From the NCBI RefSeq assembly GCF_000378505.1, contig NZ_KB900007.1:1-63714 (forward strand): 63,714 nucleotides of DNA. The letters run 5' to 3'. The notes under the pieces were generated by a model that was given only the letters and a program-made list of their open reading frames with translations, was not told the DNA's origin and ran no database searches. A program made the position numbers and the translations under genes. Origin of the DNA: Modicisalibacter luteus DSM 23508 (lineage in GTDB: Bacteria > Pseudomonadota > Gammaproteobacteria > Pseudomonadales > Halomonadaceae). Positions 29,100-38,969 of the stretch are shown here, piece by piece; position 1 is the stretch's first letter, and every line of letters starts with the position of its first letter.

Positions 29100-29453
29100 T
29101 CAGCAGCATGTGATTTGGCGTTCTGGACGGTTGCCCATGGAAGCAAGTCGTTGGCGTGAACTGCGTATTTGCAACTCAGCCCCCTGTACTGTTGCCTCTA
29201 GCACTTCCCGAGCCCAGCGTGGCAAGTCCGGCATTAAACGATAGAAGACCCACTGCCCCTGCCGGCGGTCCGCAAGAAGCCCACAAGCACGCAACTGAGC
29301 GAGATGACGGGATATCTTGGGCTGGGACTGATCAAGGGCATGTGTCATCTCACAAACACAGAGCTCACCTTCAGCATATACGAGCAGCATCAGAGTCAAC
29401 CGGGTCTCGTCACTGAGGCATTTGAAAAACTGAGTGGAAGCCAACGAAGCCAA
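29100..29453 (-). CDS. arsR: Arsenical-responsive repressor ArsR
   Basis: This 117-residue winged-helix repressor of the ArsR/SmtB family has the arsenite-sensing motif ELCVCEMTHAL (C32, C34) in the DNA-binding region and the recognition segment QSQPKISRHLAQLRACGLL. The C terminus ends in two extra cysteines (C116, C117). The only usable in-frame start is TTG at 29453, preceded by AGGTGA. It heads the arsR-GAPDH-arsJ-ynfA operon and probably represses both ars arms. Confidence 0.92.
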   Translation of the reverse strand: MASLASTQFFKCLSDETRLTLMLLVYAEGELCVCEMTHALDQSQPKISRHLAQLRACGLLADRRQGQWVFYRLMPDLPRWAREVLEATVQGAELQIRSSRQRLASMGNRPERQITCC

Positions 29454-29632
29454 AGCATCACCTGATGAAGAATGTCGTATGTCTTATCTGACTGCGCTGC
29501 AAGCGTACAATCTGCCGCAAAGCCCAGCATCTGCGACGAAGCCCAACCTGTGCCAGTACTGAAGCATCTCTTCGCATTTACAGAGCAAAGCATGTCGAAG
29601 AAATGCGTAAGTCACAGCACGAACCCTACCCA

Positions 29633-29654
29633 TATATATGCCAGAACATATATA
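29633..29654. promoter_or_regulatory. Candidate ArsR operator upstream of arsR
   Basis: The site reads TATATATG-N6-CATATATA, the same symmetrical pattern as the site before acr3. It lies about 180 bp upstream of the arsR start, implying either a long leader or action at an upstream promoter. Confidence 0.6.
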
Positions 29655-29735
29655 TAGTTCAGGTATGACATACATGTGTCAATTGCCCAATACGCCTAAT
29701 GCTGGAGGGCTGATCAACAACTGAGAGATGAAAAC

Positions 29736-29774
29736 AAAAAAACCGCTGGGCGGATCAACCGATCCTTTCAGCGG
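29736..29774 (-). terminator. Terminator of tRNA-Thr
   Basis: On the minus strand CCGCTG pairs with CAGCGG, with an inner GGATC/GATCC stem, and is followed by seven T residues. It lies just past the tRNA-Thr 3' end. Confidence 0.88.
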
Positions 29775-29786
29775 AATATTGATACC

Positions 29787-29862
29787 TGGTGCCGGCGAGT
29801 GGACTCGAACCACCGACCTACGCATTACGAGTGCGTTGCTCTACCAGCTGAGCTACGCCGGC
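29787..29862 (-). tRNA. tRNA-Thr (anticodon CGT)
   Basis: On the minus strand the gene begins GCCGGCGTAGCTCAGCTGG and folds into a full cloverleaf: acceptor GCCGGCG/CGCCGGC, anticodon loop CTCGTAA (anticodon CGT, codon ACG) and T-loop TTCGAGT. The CCA end is encoded. Confidence 0.97.
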
Positions 29863-29928
29863 TCGAATGCGATAATAGCGGCCTCGAATACGCGCCAACA
29901 AGCCCGCTGCGGGCTCGTCGGTCTCCGT

Positions 29929-30096
29929 TCAGTCTGCCTGCTGCTCGCTTTCCCGGCGCAGCTTCTCGGCCAGCTTACGCAGATAGGCCGGTGTCACCGA
30001 GGTGATGCCGGCATCGCTCATCGCATTGGCTAACCGTAGATACGCTTCGGCATCGGTGCCGGCCAGCCGTGCCTCTTCCTGCTCGAGCTCCGTCAT
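29929..30096 (-). CDS. Small hypothetical protein
   Basis: This is a 55-residue, highly charged protein (starts MTELEQEEARLAGTDAEAYL, ends in a Lys/Arg/Glu-rich helix). It has no signal peptide or membrane segment and is probably mostly helical. GAGGA precedes the ATG at 30096. It lies alone between tRNA-Thr and the rplQ terminator. I do not recognise the family. Confidence 0.6.
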   Translation of the reverse strand: MTELEQEEARLAGTDAEAYLRLANAMSDAGITSVTPAYLRKLAEKLRRESEQQAD

Positions 30097-30292
30097 GATT
30101 CCTCGATCTCCGTACTTGCTGCTAAGCACTCGTGTCCTGTAAAGCAACCAATAGCTTATCAAACGTTGGCACTACGAGACTTGGCGGCACACTGGAAAAA
30201 TTTCGCCTCATGGTAACTTAATGAAACATCAGGTAAGTCTTCACAAAACCAACCATTAAGTTCCAGCCTCTGTCTTATTGCTGAAAACAGCC

Positions 30293-30321
30293 AAAAAAAA
30301 GCCGACCTAAAGGCCGGCTTT
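30293..30321 (-). terminator. Terminator of the alpha operon after rplQ
   Basis: On the minus strand AAGCCGGCC and GGTCGGCTT form a stem with a TTTA loop, followed by at least seven T residues. It lies about 35 bases past rplQ and closes the ribosomal protein cluster. Confidence 0.93.
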
Positions 30322-30355
30322 GGTACTGCACTGAGAACACCAGGCAGATCGAGGA

Positions 30356-30742
30356 TTAATCCTCGCTGGCTGCCTCGTCGGCGACCGGACGGTCGACCAA
30401 CTCGACATATGCCATAGGAGCGTTATCGCCAGTACGATAGCCACACTTCAGGACACGTACATAGCCACCGGGACGGTTGGCGTAGCGCGGGCCCAGCTCA
30501 TTGAAGAGCTTGCCGACCGTTTCCTTGGAGCGGGTGCGGCTGAAAGCGAGACGACGGTTGGCGACGCTGTCCTGCTTGGACAAGGTAATCAGCGGCTCGA
30601 TGTGACGACGCAGCTCCTTGGCCTTGGGCAGGGTAGTCTTGATAACTTCATGCTCGACCAGCGACACGCACATGTTCTTGAACATGGCTTGGCGGTGCGA
30701 GCTGGTACGATTCAGATGACGACCACTCTTACGATGACGCAT
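30356..30742 (-). CDS. rplQ: 50S ribosomal protein L17
   Basis: The 128-residue protein begins [20 protein letters not shown], the L17 signature. It is the last gene of the alpha operon, 39 bases after rpoA, and is followed by a strong terminator. Confidence 0.98.
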   Translation of the reverse strand: MRHRKSGRHLNRTSSHRQAMFKNMCVSLVEHEVIKTTLPKAKELRRHIEPLITLSKQDSVANRRLAFSRTRSKETVGKLFNELGPRYANRPGGYVRVLKCGYRTGDNAPMAYVELVDRPVADEAASED

Positions 30743-30781
30743 GGTTGTAGTTCCTTACCAAACTGGGACTCGAGTCGACGC

Positions 30782-31780
30782 TCACGCAGAGGCCTTGTCG
30801 TCCTTCAGGCTTGAGGGCGGCCAGTTTTCAAGCCGCATGCCCAGGGACAAACCACGTGCTGCCAGTACGTCCTTGATTTCGTTCAGGGACTTCTTGCCGA
30901 GATTCGGGGTCTTCAACAGCTCGACTTCGGTACGCTGAATCAGATCACCGATGTAGTAGATATTCTCGGCCTTAAGGCAGTTGGCGCTGCGGACGGTCAA
31001 CTCGAGATCGTCTACGGGGCGCAGCAGGATGGGATCGATGTGATCCTCTTCCTCCTCGATTTCCTGTTCCTTGTCGGCTTCAAGATCGACGAACGCTGCC
31101 AGCTGCTCTTGCAGGATGGTGGCGCTGCGGCGAATAGCCTCTTCGGGATCCAGGGTACCGTCTGTCTCCAGGTCGATGACCAGCTTGTCGAGGTCGGTGC
31201 GCTGTTCGACACGCGCCGCTTCGACGGCATAGGAAACGCGACGTACGGGGCTGAAGGTCGCATCAAGCTGCAGGCGGCCGATGGCCCGGGTTTCGTCTTC
31301 CGCGTCGGCACGGGTATCCGCAGGCTCGTAGCCGCGGCCACGGGCCACCTTGAGCTGCATTTTCAGCTCGGCGCCTTCGTTGACGTGGGCAATCACGTGC
31401 TCGGGATTAACGATTTCCACGTCGTGGTCGGTAGCGATATCGCCAGCGGTCACGACACTAGGGCCTTGCTTGTTCAGCGTCAGCACGGCCTCGTCGCGGC
31501 TATGCATCTTGATAGCCACGTCCTTGAGATTCAGGAGGATCTCGATAACATCTTCCTGCACGCCCTCGATCGCACTGTATTCGTGATCGACACCGGCGAT
31601 CTCCGCTTCCACTACCGCACAGCCGGGCATGGAAGACAACAGGATGCGACGCAGAGCATTCCCCAGGGTGTGACCGAAGCCGCGCTCGAACGGCTCGAGC
31701 ACGATCTTCGCGTGGTGCGCGTTGATCTCTTCGACCTTGATGTCGCGAGGACGGAGAAACTCTGTCACTGAACGCTGCAT
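30782..31780 (-). CDS. rpoA: RNA polymerase alpha subunit
   Basis: The 332-residue subunit has an N-terminal assembly domain (about 1-235, with [23 protein letters not shown]) and a C-terminal DNA/activator-binding domain (about 250-325, with [21 protein letters not shown] and [12 protein letters not shown]), joined by an acidic linker. The ATG at 31780 follows AAAGGTG. It sits between rpsD and rplQ, as in other gammaproteobacteria. Confidence 0.98.
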   Translation of the reverse strand: MQRSVTEFLRPRDIKVEEINAHHAKIVLEPFERGFGHTLGNALRRILLSSMPGCAVVEAEIAGVDHEYSAIEGVQEDVIEILLNLKDVAIKMHSRDEAVLTLNKQGPSVVTAGDIATDHDVEIVNPEHVIAHVNEGAELKMQLKVARGRGYEPADTRADAEDETRAIGRLQLDATFSPVRRVSYAVEAARVEQRTDLDKLVIDLETDGTLDPEEAIRRSATILQEQLAAFVDLEADKEQEIEEEEDHIDPILLRPVDDLELTVRSANCLKAENIYYIGDLIQRTEVELLKTPNLGKKSLNEIKDVLAARGLSLGMRLENWPPSSLKDDKASA

Positions 31781-31865
31781 ATGTACACCTTTCAGGCTGC
31801 CAAACGGATACTCGGTACTCTTGGCCGGGCCCATGAATCGGGCCCGGCATCACGCGGCGGCGTGA

Positions 31866-32486
31866 TTATTTCGAGTACAGCTCGACAATCAGGTTTTCGT
31901 TGATGTCGGCAGACAAATCGCCGCGTTCCGGGACAGCCTTGAAAGTGCCTTCCATCTTCTTGGAATCGACATCGATCCAGGCGACATCACCACGCTGGCC
32001 AGCCAGTTGCAGGGCGTGTTGGATACGCGCCTGGTTCTTGGCCTTTTCACGCACCGCAACGACGTCACCAGGCTTGACCTGGTAAGACGCCACATTGACG
32101 GAGCGCCCGTTGACGGTAATCGCCTTGTGGCTGACCAACTGACGTGCTTCTGCACGAGTGGTGCCAAACCCCATGCGATAGACGACATTGTCCAGTCGGG
32201 ATTCGAGAAGCTGTAGCAACAACTCGCCGGTAGCGCCCTTCATGCGGGCTGCTTCCTTGTAGTAGTTGCGGAACTGCTTCTCGAGTACGCCATACATACG
32301 ACGTACTTTCTGCTTCTCACGAAGCTGCAAGCCGTAGTCGGAAAGACGCTGACGACGCTGGCCGTGCACACCCGGAATCTGTTCGGATTTGCACTTTTTC
32401 TCGAAGGGAGTAACACCGCTCTTCAAAAAGAGGTCGGTACCCTCACGACGAGACAGTTTGCACTTCGGTCCAATATAACGAGCCAT
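31866..32486 (-). CDS. rpsD: 30S ribosomal protein S4
   Basis: The 206-residue protein begins [20 protein letters not shown] and contains the S4 RNA-binding domain ([28 protein letters not shown]). S4 starts 16S rRNA folding and in E. coli represses the alpha operon by binding its leader; a large hairpin lies upstream of rpsM here. Confidence 0.98.
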   Translation of the reverse strand: MARYIGPKCKLSRREGTDLFLKSGVTPFEKKCKSEQIPGVHGQRRQRLSDYGLQLREKQKVRRMYGVLEKQFRNYYKEAARMKGATGELLLQLLESRLDNVVYRMGFGTTRAEARQLVSHKAITVNGRSVNVASYQVKPGDVVAVREKAKNQARIQHALQLAGQRGDVAWIDVDSKKMEGTFKAVPERGDLSADINENLIVELYSK

Positions 32487-32498
32487 GAGTCTGTCTCC

Positions 32499-32885
32499 TT
32501 AAACGCGGCGTTTCTTCGGCGGACGGCAGCCGTTGTGGGGAACGGGCGTCGCGTCGGTGATGCTTTGCACGCGGAAGCCGGCGGCATTCAAGGCACGCAC
32601 GGCGGACTCACGGCCAGGACCGGGGCCCTTGACCAGCACGTCTACGTTTTTCACACCATACTCGGCTGCAGCAGTTGCTGCACGCTCGCTTGCCACTTGG
32701 GCAGCGAACGGGGTGCTCTTACGAGAACCACGAAAACCCGAACCACCGGCAGTCGCCCATGAGAGAGCGTTGCCCTGGCGGTCTGTGATCGTCACGATCG
32801 TGTTGTTAAAAGAGGCATGGATGTGGGCAACCGCATCCACCACCTGCTTTTTCACCTTTTTACGGTTACTACGCGGGTTAGCCAT
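32499..32885 (-). CDS. rpsK: 30S ribosomal protein S11
   Basis: The 128-residue platform protein has the family segments [19 protein letters not shown] and [13 protein letters not shown]. It lies between rpsM and rpsD in the alpha operon. Confidence 0.98.
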   Translation of the reverse strand: MANPRSNRKKVKKQVVDAVAHIHASFNNTIVTITDRQGNALSWATAGGSGFRGSRKSTPFAAQVASERAATAAAEYGVKNVDVLVKGPGPGRESAVRALNAAGFRVQSITDATPVPHNGCRPPKKRRV

Positions 32886-32924
32886 GTTGATGTATCTTCC
32901 TGTCTAAACGCCAGAACGTGCGTG

Positions 32925-33281
32925 TTATTTACGAATCGGCTTACGCGGTCCCTTACGGGTGCGCGCGTTGGTCTTGGTACGCTGACCACGCAGCGGAAGA
33001 CCACGACGATGGCGCAGACCACGGTAGCAACCCAAGTCCATGAGACGCTTGATGTTCAAGGTCACATCACGACGAAGGTCGCCTTCTACGGTATATTTGC
33101 CGACTTCAGTACGCAGCGTATCCAGCTCATCACTGGACAGGTCCTGAATTTTGGTGGTCGGCGCAATGCCGGCTGCGGCACAGACTTCCTGCGCGCGAGT
33201 ACGGCCAATCCCGAAGATATAGGTCAGCGAGATCGCCGCATGCTTGTTGTCCGGGATATTGACGCCTGCAATACGGGCCAT
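32925..33281 (-). CDS. rpsM: 30S ribosomal protein S13
   Basis: The 118-residue head protein begins [21 protein letters not shown] and ends in the usual basic tail with [14 protein letters not shown]. It is the first gene of the alpha operon; its leader includes the long hairpin at 33331-33384. Confidence 0.98.
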   Translation of the reverse strand: MARIAGVNIPDNKHAAISLTYIFGIGRTRAQEVCAAAGIAPTTKIQDLSSDELDTLRTEVGKYTVEGDLRRDVTLNIKRLMDLGCYRGLRHRRGLPLRGQRTKTNARTRKGPRKPIRK

Positions 33282-33326
33282 CAGCTTACTCCGAAATTTG
33301 AGCGGCTTGCTCGATTGGTCATCTAC

Positions 33327-33384
33327 AAAAGGCGCAATAGCATACCCCTTTGTCCCAATGGGGACAAGGGGGTATGCCGGCGCC
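33327..33384 (-). ncRNA. Long leader hairpin between rpmJ and rpsM
   Basis: In the minus-strand RNA, 17-base arms (33361-33377 and 33340-33356) pair with one mismatch around a CATT loop. An outer helix GGCGC/GCGCC (33380-33384 with 33331-33335) extends the stem, followed by UUUU. It could be an attenuator between the spc and alpha operons or part of an S4 control site; the choice is open. Confidence 0.65.
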
Positions 33385-33400
33385 CGCTTCAGGTCAGGGC

Positions 33401-33514
33401 TTAGCCCTGACGCTGTTTGTGCCGCGGTTCGATGCAGATGACGCGTACAGCGCCATTACGTCGAATAATCTTGCAGTTACGGCACATTTTCTTGACGGAA
33501 GCTCGAACTTTCAT
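33401..33514 (-). CDS. rpmJ: 50S ribosomal protein L36
   Basis: This 37-residue protein ([20 protein letters not shown]..., ending HKQRQG) is of the zinc-binding type: C11, C14, C27 and H32 are present. It is the last gene of the spc operon, 30 bases after secY. Confidence 0.97.
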   Translation of the reverse strand: MKVRASVKKMCRNCKIIRRNGAVRVICIEPRHKQRQG

Positions 33515-33544
33515 CGTTCTCTCCATTACGCGGCCGGCTGCGCC

Positions 33545-34876
33545 TTAGCGCATGATGCCGCCGCTACCGTAGCCTTTCAGGTTGGACTTCTTCATCACCG
33601 ACTCGTACTGGTGCGACATGAGATGCGACTGCACCTGAGCCATGAAATCCATGATGACCACGACCACGATGAGCAGGGAAGTACCTCCGAAGTAGAAGGG
33701 TACCTGCCAAGCCACAACGAGGAACTGAGGCATCAAGGAAACCGCGGTGATATAGAGGGCACCGAACAGTGTCAGACGGGTCATGACCTTGTCGACATAG
33801 CGAGCAGTCTGCTCACCAGGACGGATACCCGGGAGGAAGGCGCCCGACTTCTTGAGATTGTCGGCCACATCCTTGGGGTTGAAGACCAGCGCTGTGTAAA
33901 AGAAGCAGAAGAATACCACCGCCGCAGCGAAAAGCAAGATATACAACGGCTGTCCAGGTGCTAGTGACTGCGAGGCCGCTTGCAACCATTGAAAGCCGTC
34001 AGCCGATCCGACCCATTGGCCAATCGACGCTGGAAACAGCAGGATGCTCGAGGCGAAAATCGCCGGAATGACACCGGCCATATTAACCTTGAGCGGCAGG
34101 TAGCTGCTTTGCCCAGCATACATCTTGTTGCCCACCTGACGACGCGGATAGTTCACCGTGATGCGGCGTTGGCCGCGTTCGATAAACACCACGAACGCTA
34201 CAGTGGCGATCGCCAGTACTGTCAGTGCCAGCAGCGGCAATATATTCCATGCACCATCGTTACGGGCCAGCTCGAAAGATTGTCCGATCGCACTGGGCAA
34301 CCCTGCAACGATACCCGCAAAAATGATCAGGGAAATGCCGTTGCCGATCCCTTTTTCGGTGATCTGCTCACCCAGCCACATCAGGAACACCGCACCGGCG
34401 ACGAAAGACACGATCGCCGTGAAGTAGAAGCTGAAATCGCTGGTATAGGTCACGCCTTGCCCGACCAGACCAACTGCCATGCCTGTCGCCTGAATCAGTG
34501 CCAGCACCACCGTGCCATAGCGTGTGTACTGGCTGATCTTGCGACGGCCGGCCTCACCTTCCTTCTTCAGCTGCTCGAGCTGAGGCGAGGTCGCAGTCAG
34601 GAGCTGCATGATAATCGACGCGGAAATATAAGGCATGATGCCCAAGGCGAGGATACTCATGCGCTCCAGCGCACCACCCGAGAACATGTTGAACAGGCTC
34701 AGGATGGTGCCCTGATTTTCCCTGAATAAGGCAGCGAGCTGGTCAGGATTGATGCCAGGCACGGGGATATGTGCGCCAATACGGTACACGACGATAGCAA
34801 GGAACACGAAGCGCAAGCGCGCCCAGAGTTCACTCAGCCCGCTTCCCATGGCCGGCATGTTTCCTGACTTAGCCAT
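33545..34876 (-). CDS. secY: Protein translocase subunit SecY
   Basis: SecY forms the protein-conducting channel of the inner membrane with SecE and SecG. The 443-residue protein has about 10 membrane helices and the conserved cytoplasmic loop with [20 protein letters not shown]. Its ATG overlaps the rplO stop by one base (TAATG), indicating translational coupling. Confidence 0.98.
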   Translation of the reverse strand: MAKSGNMPAMGSGLSELWARLRFVFLAIVVYRIGAHIPVPGINPDQLAALFRENQGTILSLFNMFSGGALERMSILALGIMPYISASIIMQLLTATSPQLEQLKKEGEAGRRKISQYTRYGTVVLALIQATGMAVGLVGQGVTYTSDFSFYFTAIVSFVAGAVFLMWLGEQITEKGIGNGISLIIFAGIVAGLPSAIGQSFELARNDGAWNILPLLALTVLAIATVAFVVFIERGQRRITVNYPRRQVGNKMYAGQSSYLPLKVNMAGVIPAIFASSILLFPASIGQWVGSADGFQWLQAASQSLAPGQPLYILLFAAAVVFFCFFYTALVFNPKDVADNLKKSGAFLPGIRPGEQTARYVDKVMTRLTLFGALYITAVSLMPQFLVVAWQVPFYFGGTSLLIVVVVIMDFMAQVQSHLMSHQYESVMKKSNLKGYGSGGIMR

Positions 34877-35310
34877 TATTCCTCTACCTTGCCGCCAGCA
34901 GCTTCAATCGCGGCACGGGCACCTTTGGTGACCTTGAGACCACGAACGGTGACCGCCTTGTTCAGTTCGCCGGAGAGGATTACCTTCGCGTACTGCGTGG
35001 CATCCTTGAGCACGTTGGCCTGCTTGAGCGTGTCCAAATCGGCAACATCGCCTTCCACCTTGGCCAGCTCGGCCAGGCGTACTTCTTCGGACACCAGCGA
35101 CTTCATGGAAGTGAAGCCGAACTTGGGCAGACGACGCTGCAGCGGCATCTGACCACCCTCGAAGCCTGGCTTAACGCCGCCGCCGGCGCGGGATTTCTGG
35201 CCCTTGTGACCGCGACCGCCGGTCTTGCCCAGGCCAGAACCAATGCCGCGACCGACACGCTTCTCAGCGTGTTTGGAGCCCGGTGCCGGGCTCAGGCTAT
35301 TGAGTTTCAT
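34876..35310 (-). CDS. rplO: 50S ribosomal protein L15
   Basis: The 144-residue protein begins [20 protein letters not shown] and has the Gly-rich segment [20 protein letters not shown]. It lies between rpmD and secY and overlaps secY by one base. Confidence 0.98.
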   Translation of the reverse strand: MKLNSLSPAPGSKHAEKRVGRGIGSGLGKTGGRGHKGQKSRAGGGVKPGFEGGQMPLQRRLPKFGFTSMKSLVSEEVRLAELAKVEGDVADLDTLKQANVLKDATQYAKVILSGELNKAVTVRGLKVTKGARAAIEAAGGKVEE

Positions 35311-35313
35311 GGA

Positions 35314-35496
35314 TTACTCTCCCTCAACACGCACAAGGTAGTTGACCTTGTTCACCATACCGCGCACGGCAGGGGTGTCTTCCAGTTCGACCGTATGACC
35401 GATACGGCGCAGGCCAAGACCTTTCATAGTGGCCTTGTGCTTTTCCAGGACGCCGATGGTACTACGGGTCTGAGTGACCTTGATCTTTGCTGCCAT
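35314..35496 (-). CDS. rpmD: 50S ribosomal protein L30
   Basis: The 60-residue protein has the L30 segment [20 protein letters not shown] and [20 protein letters not shown]. It is packed between rpsE and rplO. Confidence 0.97.
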   Translation of the reverse strand: MAAKIKVTQTRSTIGVLEKHKATMKGLGLRRIGHTVELEDTPAVRGMVNKVNYLVRVEGE

Positions 35497-35502
35497 GGTG
35501 CC

Positions 35503-36003
35503 TTACCCCGCGAGCTCTTCGACGGACAGGCCGCGCTTGGCGGCGATGTCATCCGGAGACTGCATGGACGAGAGACCATTGATGGTCGCACGCACCACGT
35601 TCACCGGGTTGGTAGAACCGTAGCACTTGGCCAGAACGTCATGGACGCCAGCCAGTTCGAGTACGGAGCGCATGGCGCCACCGGCAATGATCCCGGTACC
35701 TTCGGAGGCAGGCTGCATGTAAACCTTGGAGGCACCGTGACGGGCCTTAACCGGATACTGCAGCGTGCTGCCCTTGAGGCTGACCTTGACCATGTTGCGA
35801 CGCGCCTGGTCCATGGCTTTCTGGATCGCAACCGGCACTTCGCGCGCCTTGCCACGACCGAAGCCAACACGACCATTACCGTCACCAACGACGGTCAGAG
35901 CGGTGAAGCCGAAAATACGGCCACCCTTGACCACCTTGGCGACACGGTTGACCTGCACCAGTTTCTCTTGCAGATCTCCGCCGTTCTGTTCGTTCTTCGC
36001 CAT
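35503..36003 (-). CDS. rpsE: 30S ribosomal protein S5
   Basis: The 166-residue protein has the S5 segments [20 protein letters not shown] and [20 protein letters not shown]5 shapes decoding accuracy together with S4. It lies in the spc operon between rplR and rpmD. Confidence 0.98.
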   Translation of the reverse strand: MAKNEQNGGDLQEKLVQVNRVAKVVKGGRIFGFTALTVVGDGNGRVGFGRGKAREVPVAIQKAMDQARRNMVKVSLKGSTLQYPVKARHGASKVYMQPASEGTGIIAGGAMRSVLELAGVHDVLAKCYGSTNPVNVVRATINGLSSMQSPDDIAAKRGLSVEELAG

Positions 36004-36014
36004 CGTAAAACCCT

Positions 36015-36365
36015 TTAGAATTCCAGGCCGCCTTCACGAGCGGCGTCGGCCAGGGCCTTGACTCGGCCATGGTACTTGAACCCGGCACGATCGAAGGCTA
36101 CCTGAGTGATGCCTGCTTCCTTGGCGCGCTCAGCAATCAGCGCACCCACCTTGGCGGCGGCGTCGGCGTTACCGGTACCACCTTCACGCAGGCTCTTGTC
36201 CAGCGTGGAAGCGCTGGCGAGCACCTTGCCACCATCCGGAGAGATGATCTGCGCGTAGATGTGACGCGGGGTACGGTTGACGCACAGGCGATACACGCCC
36301 AGCTCGCGGATCTTGGCGCGAGCACGGCGGGCACGACGGAGACGAGATTCTTTCTTCGCGTTCAT
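36015..36365 (-). CDS. rplR: 50S ribosomal protein L18
   Basis: The 116-residue 5S-rRNA-binding protein has the basic N terminus [20 protein letters not shown] and ends in [20 protein letters not shown], typical of L18. Confidence 0.98.
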   Translation of the reverse strand: MNAKKESRLRRARRARAKIRELGVYRLCVNRTPRHIYAQIISPDGGKVLASASTLDKSLREGGTGNADAAAKVGALIAERAKEAGITQVAFDRAGFKYHGRVKALADAAREGGLEF

Positions 36366-36374
36366 AACCCTGCC

Positions 36375-36905
36375 TTACTTCTTCTTGGCTTCTTTGCGGC
36401 GGACCTGTTCGTCGCCGTACCGGATACCCTTGCCCTTATAGGGCTCGGGCGGACGGAAGGCGCGAATTTCTGCCGCGACCTGGCCGAGCTGCTGCTTGTT
36501 CGAGCTCTTGAGCACGATAACGGTGTTCTTGGGCGTTTCCGCCGTGACACCTTCAGGCAGCGTATATTCGACCGGGTGCGAGAAGCCGAGTGTCAGGTTG
36601 AGCGTCTTGCCACTTGCCTGGGCACGATAGCCGACGCCATTAATCTCGAGAGACTTAGTAAAGCCCTCGGAGACACCGGTCACCATGTTCTGGACCAGTG
36701 CACGTGAGGTACCGACCATTGCCCAGCTCTTGGCGGATTCACTCGGGTTGAAGGTCAGCTGACCTTCTTCCTGGCCGATCACCACGTCAGGGTGAACGGT
36801 CATGCTCAGCGAGCCTTGACCACCCTTGACGGTGAGCTGATCGCCGTCGAGCTTGGCCTCGACGCCGTTCGGCAATTTAACCGGATATTTGGCTACGCGG
36901 GACAT
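36375..36905 (-). CDS. rplF: 50S ribosomal protein L6
   Basis: The 176-residue protein has two repeated alpha/beta domains and the C-terminal signature [20 protein letters not shown]. It lies between rpsH and rplR. Confidence 0.98.
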   Translation of the reverse strand: MSRVAKYPVKLPNGVEAKLDGDQLTVKGGQGSLSMTVHPDVVIGQEEGQLTFNPSESAKSWAMVGTSRALVQNMVTGVSEGFTKSLEINGVGYRAQASGKTLNLTLGFSHPVEYTLPEGVTAETPKNTVIVLKSSNKQQLGQVAAEIRAFRPPEPYKGKGIRYGDEQVRRKEAKKK

Positions 36906-36914
36906 TCCAAACTC

Positions 36915-37307
36915 CTAGAATACGGTGCAGAGGACTTCACCACCGACCCCAGCATGACGCGCCGCACGATCGGTCATCACGCCCTTGGAGGTGGAAACGA
37001 TCGCGACACCCAGACCATCGGCGACTTTCGGCAGCGCATCCTTGCCCTTGTACTGACGCAGGGAAGGCTTAGACATACGCTGGATGTGCTCGATGACCGG
37101 CTTACCCTCAAAATATTTGAGGGTTACGGACAGTTCGGGCTTGGCACCTTCGGCGACGGAATAGTCGCTGATGTAGCCCTCTTCCTTAAGTACGCGGGCC
37201 ACTTCTACCTTGAGCTTGGAAGACGGCATGGAAACCGTCTCCTTGGTGGCCATCTGCGCATTGCGGATACGGGTAAACATATCCGCCAGAGTGTCTTGCA
37301 TGCTCAT
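36915..37307 (-). CDS. rpsH: 30S ribosomal protein S8
   Basis: The 130-residue protein begins [20 protein letters not shown] and ends with the S8 signature segment [18 protein letters not shown]. In E. coli S8 represses the spc operon by binding mRNA near rplE. A second in-frame ATG at codon 3 is also a possible start. Confidence 0.98.
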   Translation of the reverse strand: MSMQDTLADMFTRIRNAQMATKETVSMPSSKLKVEVARVLKEEGYISDYSVAEGAKPELSVTLKYFEGKPVIEHIQRMSKPSLRQYKGKDALPKVADGLGVAIVSTSKGVMTDRAARHAGVGGEVLCTVF

Positions 37308-37337
37308 TACGTTGCGCTCCTGATTCTCGACGTGGCG

Positions 37338-37643
37338 TTACCAGCTGGACTTCTTGAGTCCGGGAACGTCGCCACGCATGGCGGCTTCACGCAGCTTATT
37401 ACGGGCTAGCCCGAACTTGTTGTAGAAGCCGTGCGGACGGCCGGTAATGCGGCAGCGGTTGCGCCGACGAACCGGACTGGAGTCGCGCGGCAACGACTGC
37501 AGCTTAAGCTGGGCGTCGAAGCGCTCTTCATCAGAAGTTTCAACGCTATTGATAGTGGCTTTGAGCTCGGCACGCTTGGCGGCATATTTGTCGACCAGCT
37601 TCGCGCGCTTGAGCTCACGCTCTATCATGCTTTTCTTTGCCAT
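37338..37643 (-). CDS. rpsN: 30S ribosomal protein S14
   Basis: The 101-residue protein is the long, zinc-free form: it has [20 protein letters not shown] but lacks the four-cysteine knuckle. It lies between rplE and rpsH. Confidence 0.98.
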   Translation of the reverse strand: MAKKSMIERELKRAKLVDKYAAKRAELKATINSVETSDEERFDAQLKLQSLPRDSSPVRRRNRCRITGRPHGFYNKFGLARNKLREAAMRGDVPGLKKSSW

Positions 37644-37653
37644 GATCCCACCC

Positions 37654-38193
37654 TTATTTCTTGAACGGGAAGTTCAGCGCGCTCAGCAGCGCACGGCCTT
37701 CTTCATCGCTGTTGGCAGTAGTGGTGATGGTGACATCCAATCCACGAATCCGATCGATCTTATCATACTCGAGCTCGGGGAAGATGATCTGCTCACGCAC
37801 ACCCATTGAATAGTTGCCACGCCCGTCGAACGACTTCGGGTTCAGACCGCGGAAGTCGCGTACACGGGGAATCGCGATGTTGACCAGGCGATCCAGGAAG
37901 TCCCACATGCGCTCGCTGCGCAGGGTCACCTTGATGCCGATCGGCCATCCTTCGCGGACCTTGAAGCCAGCGATGGACTTGCGCGCCTTGGTCACCATCG
38001 GCTTCTGACCGGAAAGCTTCTCCAGGTCGCCGATGGCATTGTCGATCAGCTTCTTGTCGCTGGTCGCTTCGCCGATACCCATGTTCAGGGTCACCTTAGT
38101 GATCCGGGGTACCTGCATCACGTTGGCGTAGCTGAACTGCTCTTGGAGTTGAGCCACCACCTCGTTTTGATAACGTTCTTTCAAGTTCGCCAT
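37654..38193 (-). CDS. rplE: 50S ribosomal protein L5
   Basis: The 179-residue protein binds 5S rRNA in the central protuberance. It has the family segments [16 protein letters not shown] and [20 protein letters not shown]. It follows rplX after 18 bases. Confidence 0.98.
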   Translation of the reverse strand: MANLKERYQNEVVAQLQEQFSYANVMQVPRITKVTLNMGIGEATSDKKLIDNAIGDLEKLSGQKPMVTKARKSIAGFKVREGWPIGIKVTLRSERMWDFLDRLVNIAIPRVRDFRGLNPKSFDGRGNYSMGVREQIIFPELEYDKIDRIRGLDVTITTTANSDEEGRALLSALNFPFKK

Positions 38194-38211
38194 TTTGCTA
38201 TCCGACTCGCG

Positions 38212-38529
38212 TTAGGCGTCGATCTGCTTCTGCGTCGACTTGTAGATACGTACCTTGGTACCGTCTTCCGAAATCTGGAAGCCGACGCGATCCGCTTTGC
38301 CGGTCTCCGAATTGAAGATGGCCACGTTGGACGCGTGAATCGGAGCCTCGCGCTCGACGATACCCCCCTGGTTGCCCAGCATGGGGTTGGGCTTAGTGTG
38401 ACGCTTGATCATGTTCACACCTGACACGACATAGCGACCGTCCTGGAGGACTCGCTTAATCGTGCCACGCTTGCCCTTGTCCTTGCCGGCAATGACGATC
38501 ACTTCATCGTCACGTTTGATCTTTTGCAT
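38212..38529 (-). CDS. rplX: 50S ribosomal protein L24
   Basis: The 105-residue assembly-initiator protein has the KOW motif [20 protein letters not shown] and [11 protein letters not shown]. It lies between rplN and rplE at the start of the spc operon. Confidence 0.98.
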   Translation of the reverse strand: MQKIKRDDEVIVIAGKDKGKRGTIKRVLQDGRYVVSGVNMIKRHTKPNPMLGNQGGIVEREAPIHASNVAIFNSETGKADRVGFQISEDGTKVRIYKSTQKQIDA

Positions 38530-38543
38530 ATCCGCCTCGCTCC

Positions 38544-38915
38544 TTACAGCACTTCAGGCGCCAAGGAAATGATCTTCATGAACTTCTCGGTACGAAGCTC
38601 ACGAGTGACCGGCCCGAAGATACGGGTACCGACCGGCTGTTCGTTGGTGTTGTTCAACAAAACCGCCGCATTTCCATCGAAGCGAATCAGCGAGCCGTCG
38701 GGACGACGGATACCGCTGCGCGTGCGCACCACGACCGCTTTCATGACCTGGCCTTTCTTGACCTTGCCACGCGGAATGGCTTCCTTCACTGTTACCTTAA
38801 TGATGTCACCTACGCGAGCGTAGCGGCGATGTGAACCGCCGAGCACCTTGATGCACTGCACCCGGCGCGCGCCGCTGTTGTCGGCGACATCCAGCATTGT
38901 CTGTGTCTGAATCAT
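38544..38915 (-). CDS. rplN: 50S ribosomal protein L14
   Basis: The 123-residue protein begins [20 protein letters not shown] and carries the family segment ending GPVTRELR. It is the first gene of the spc operon. The 54 bases between it and rpsQ are short for a strong independent promoter, and none was recognised. Confidence 0.98.
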   Translation of the reverse strand: MIQTQTMLDVADNSGARRVQCIKVLGGSHRRYARVGDIIKVTVKEAIPRGKVKKGQVMKAVVVRTRSGIRRPDGSLIRFDGNAAVLLNNTNEQPVGTRIFGPVTRELRTEKFMKIISLAPEVL

Positions 38916-38969
38916 CGGTTTTCTCCAAACCTAATCTGGCTGCACTGGCTCTTGAGGCGTGTCTCGAAC

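Larger units (their letters stand above)
29454..29786. other. Gene-free region upstream of arsR
   Basis: This 333-base stretch contains the candidate ArsR site at 29633-29654 and the terminator of the tRNA-Thr gene. Short open frames on both strands look random in composition, with no ribosome sites or recognisable motifs. The arsR promoter is expected here but no convincing -35/-10 pair was found. Confidence 0.5.

Noticed and set aside
29472..29675. Short open frames on both strands upstream of arsR
   Set aside because: Neither has a ribosome site, and both overlap the AT-rich candidate operator; composition looks non-coding.
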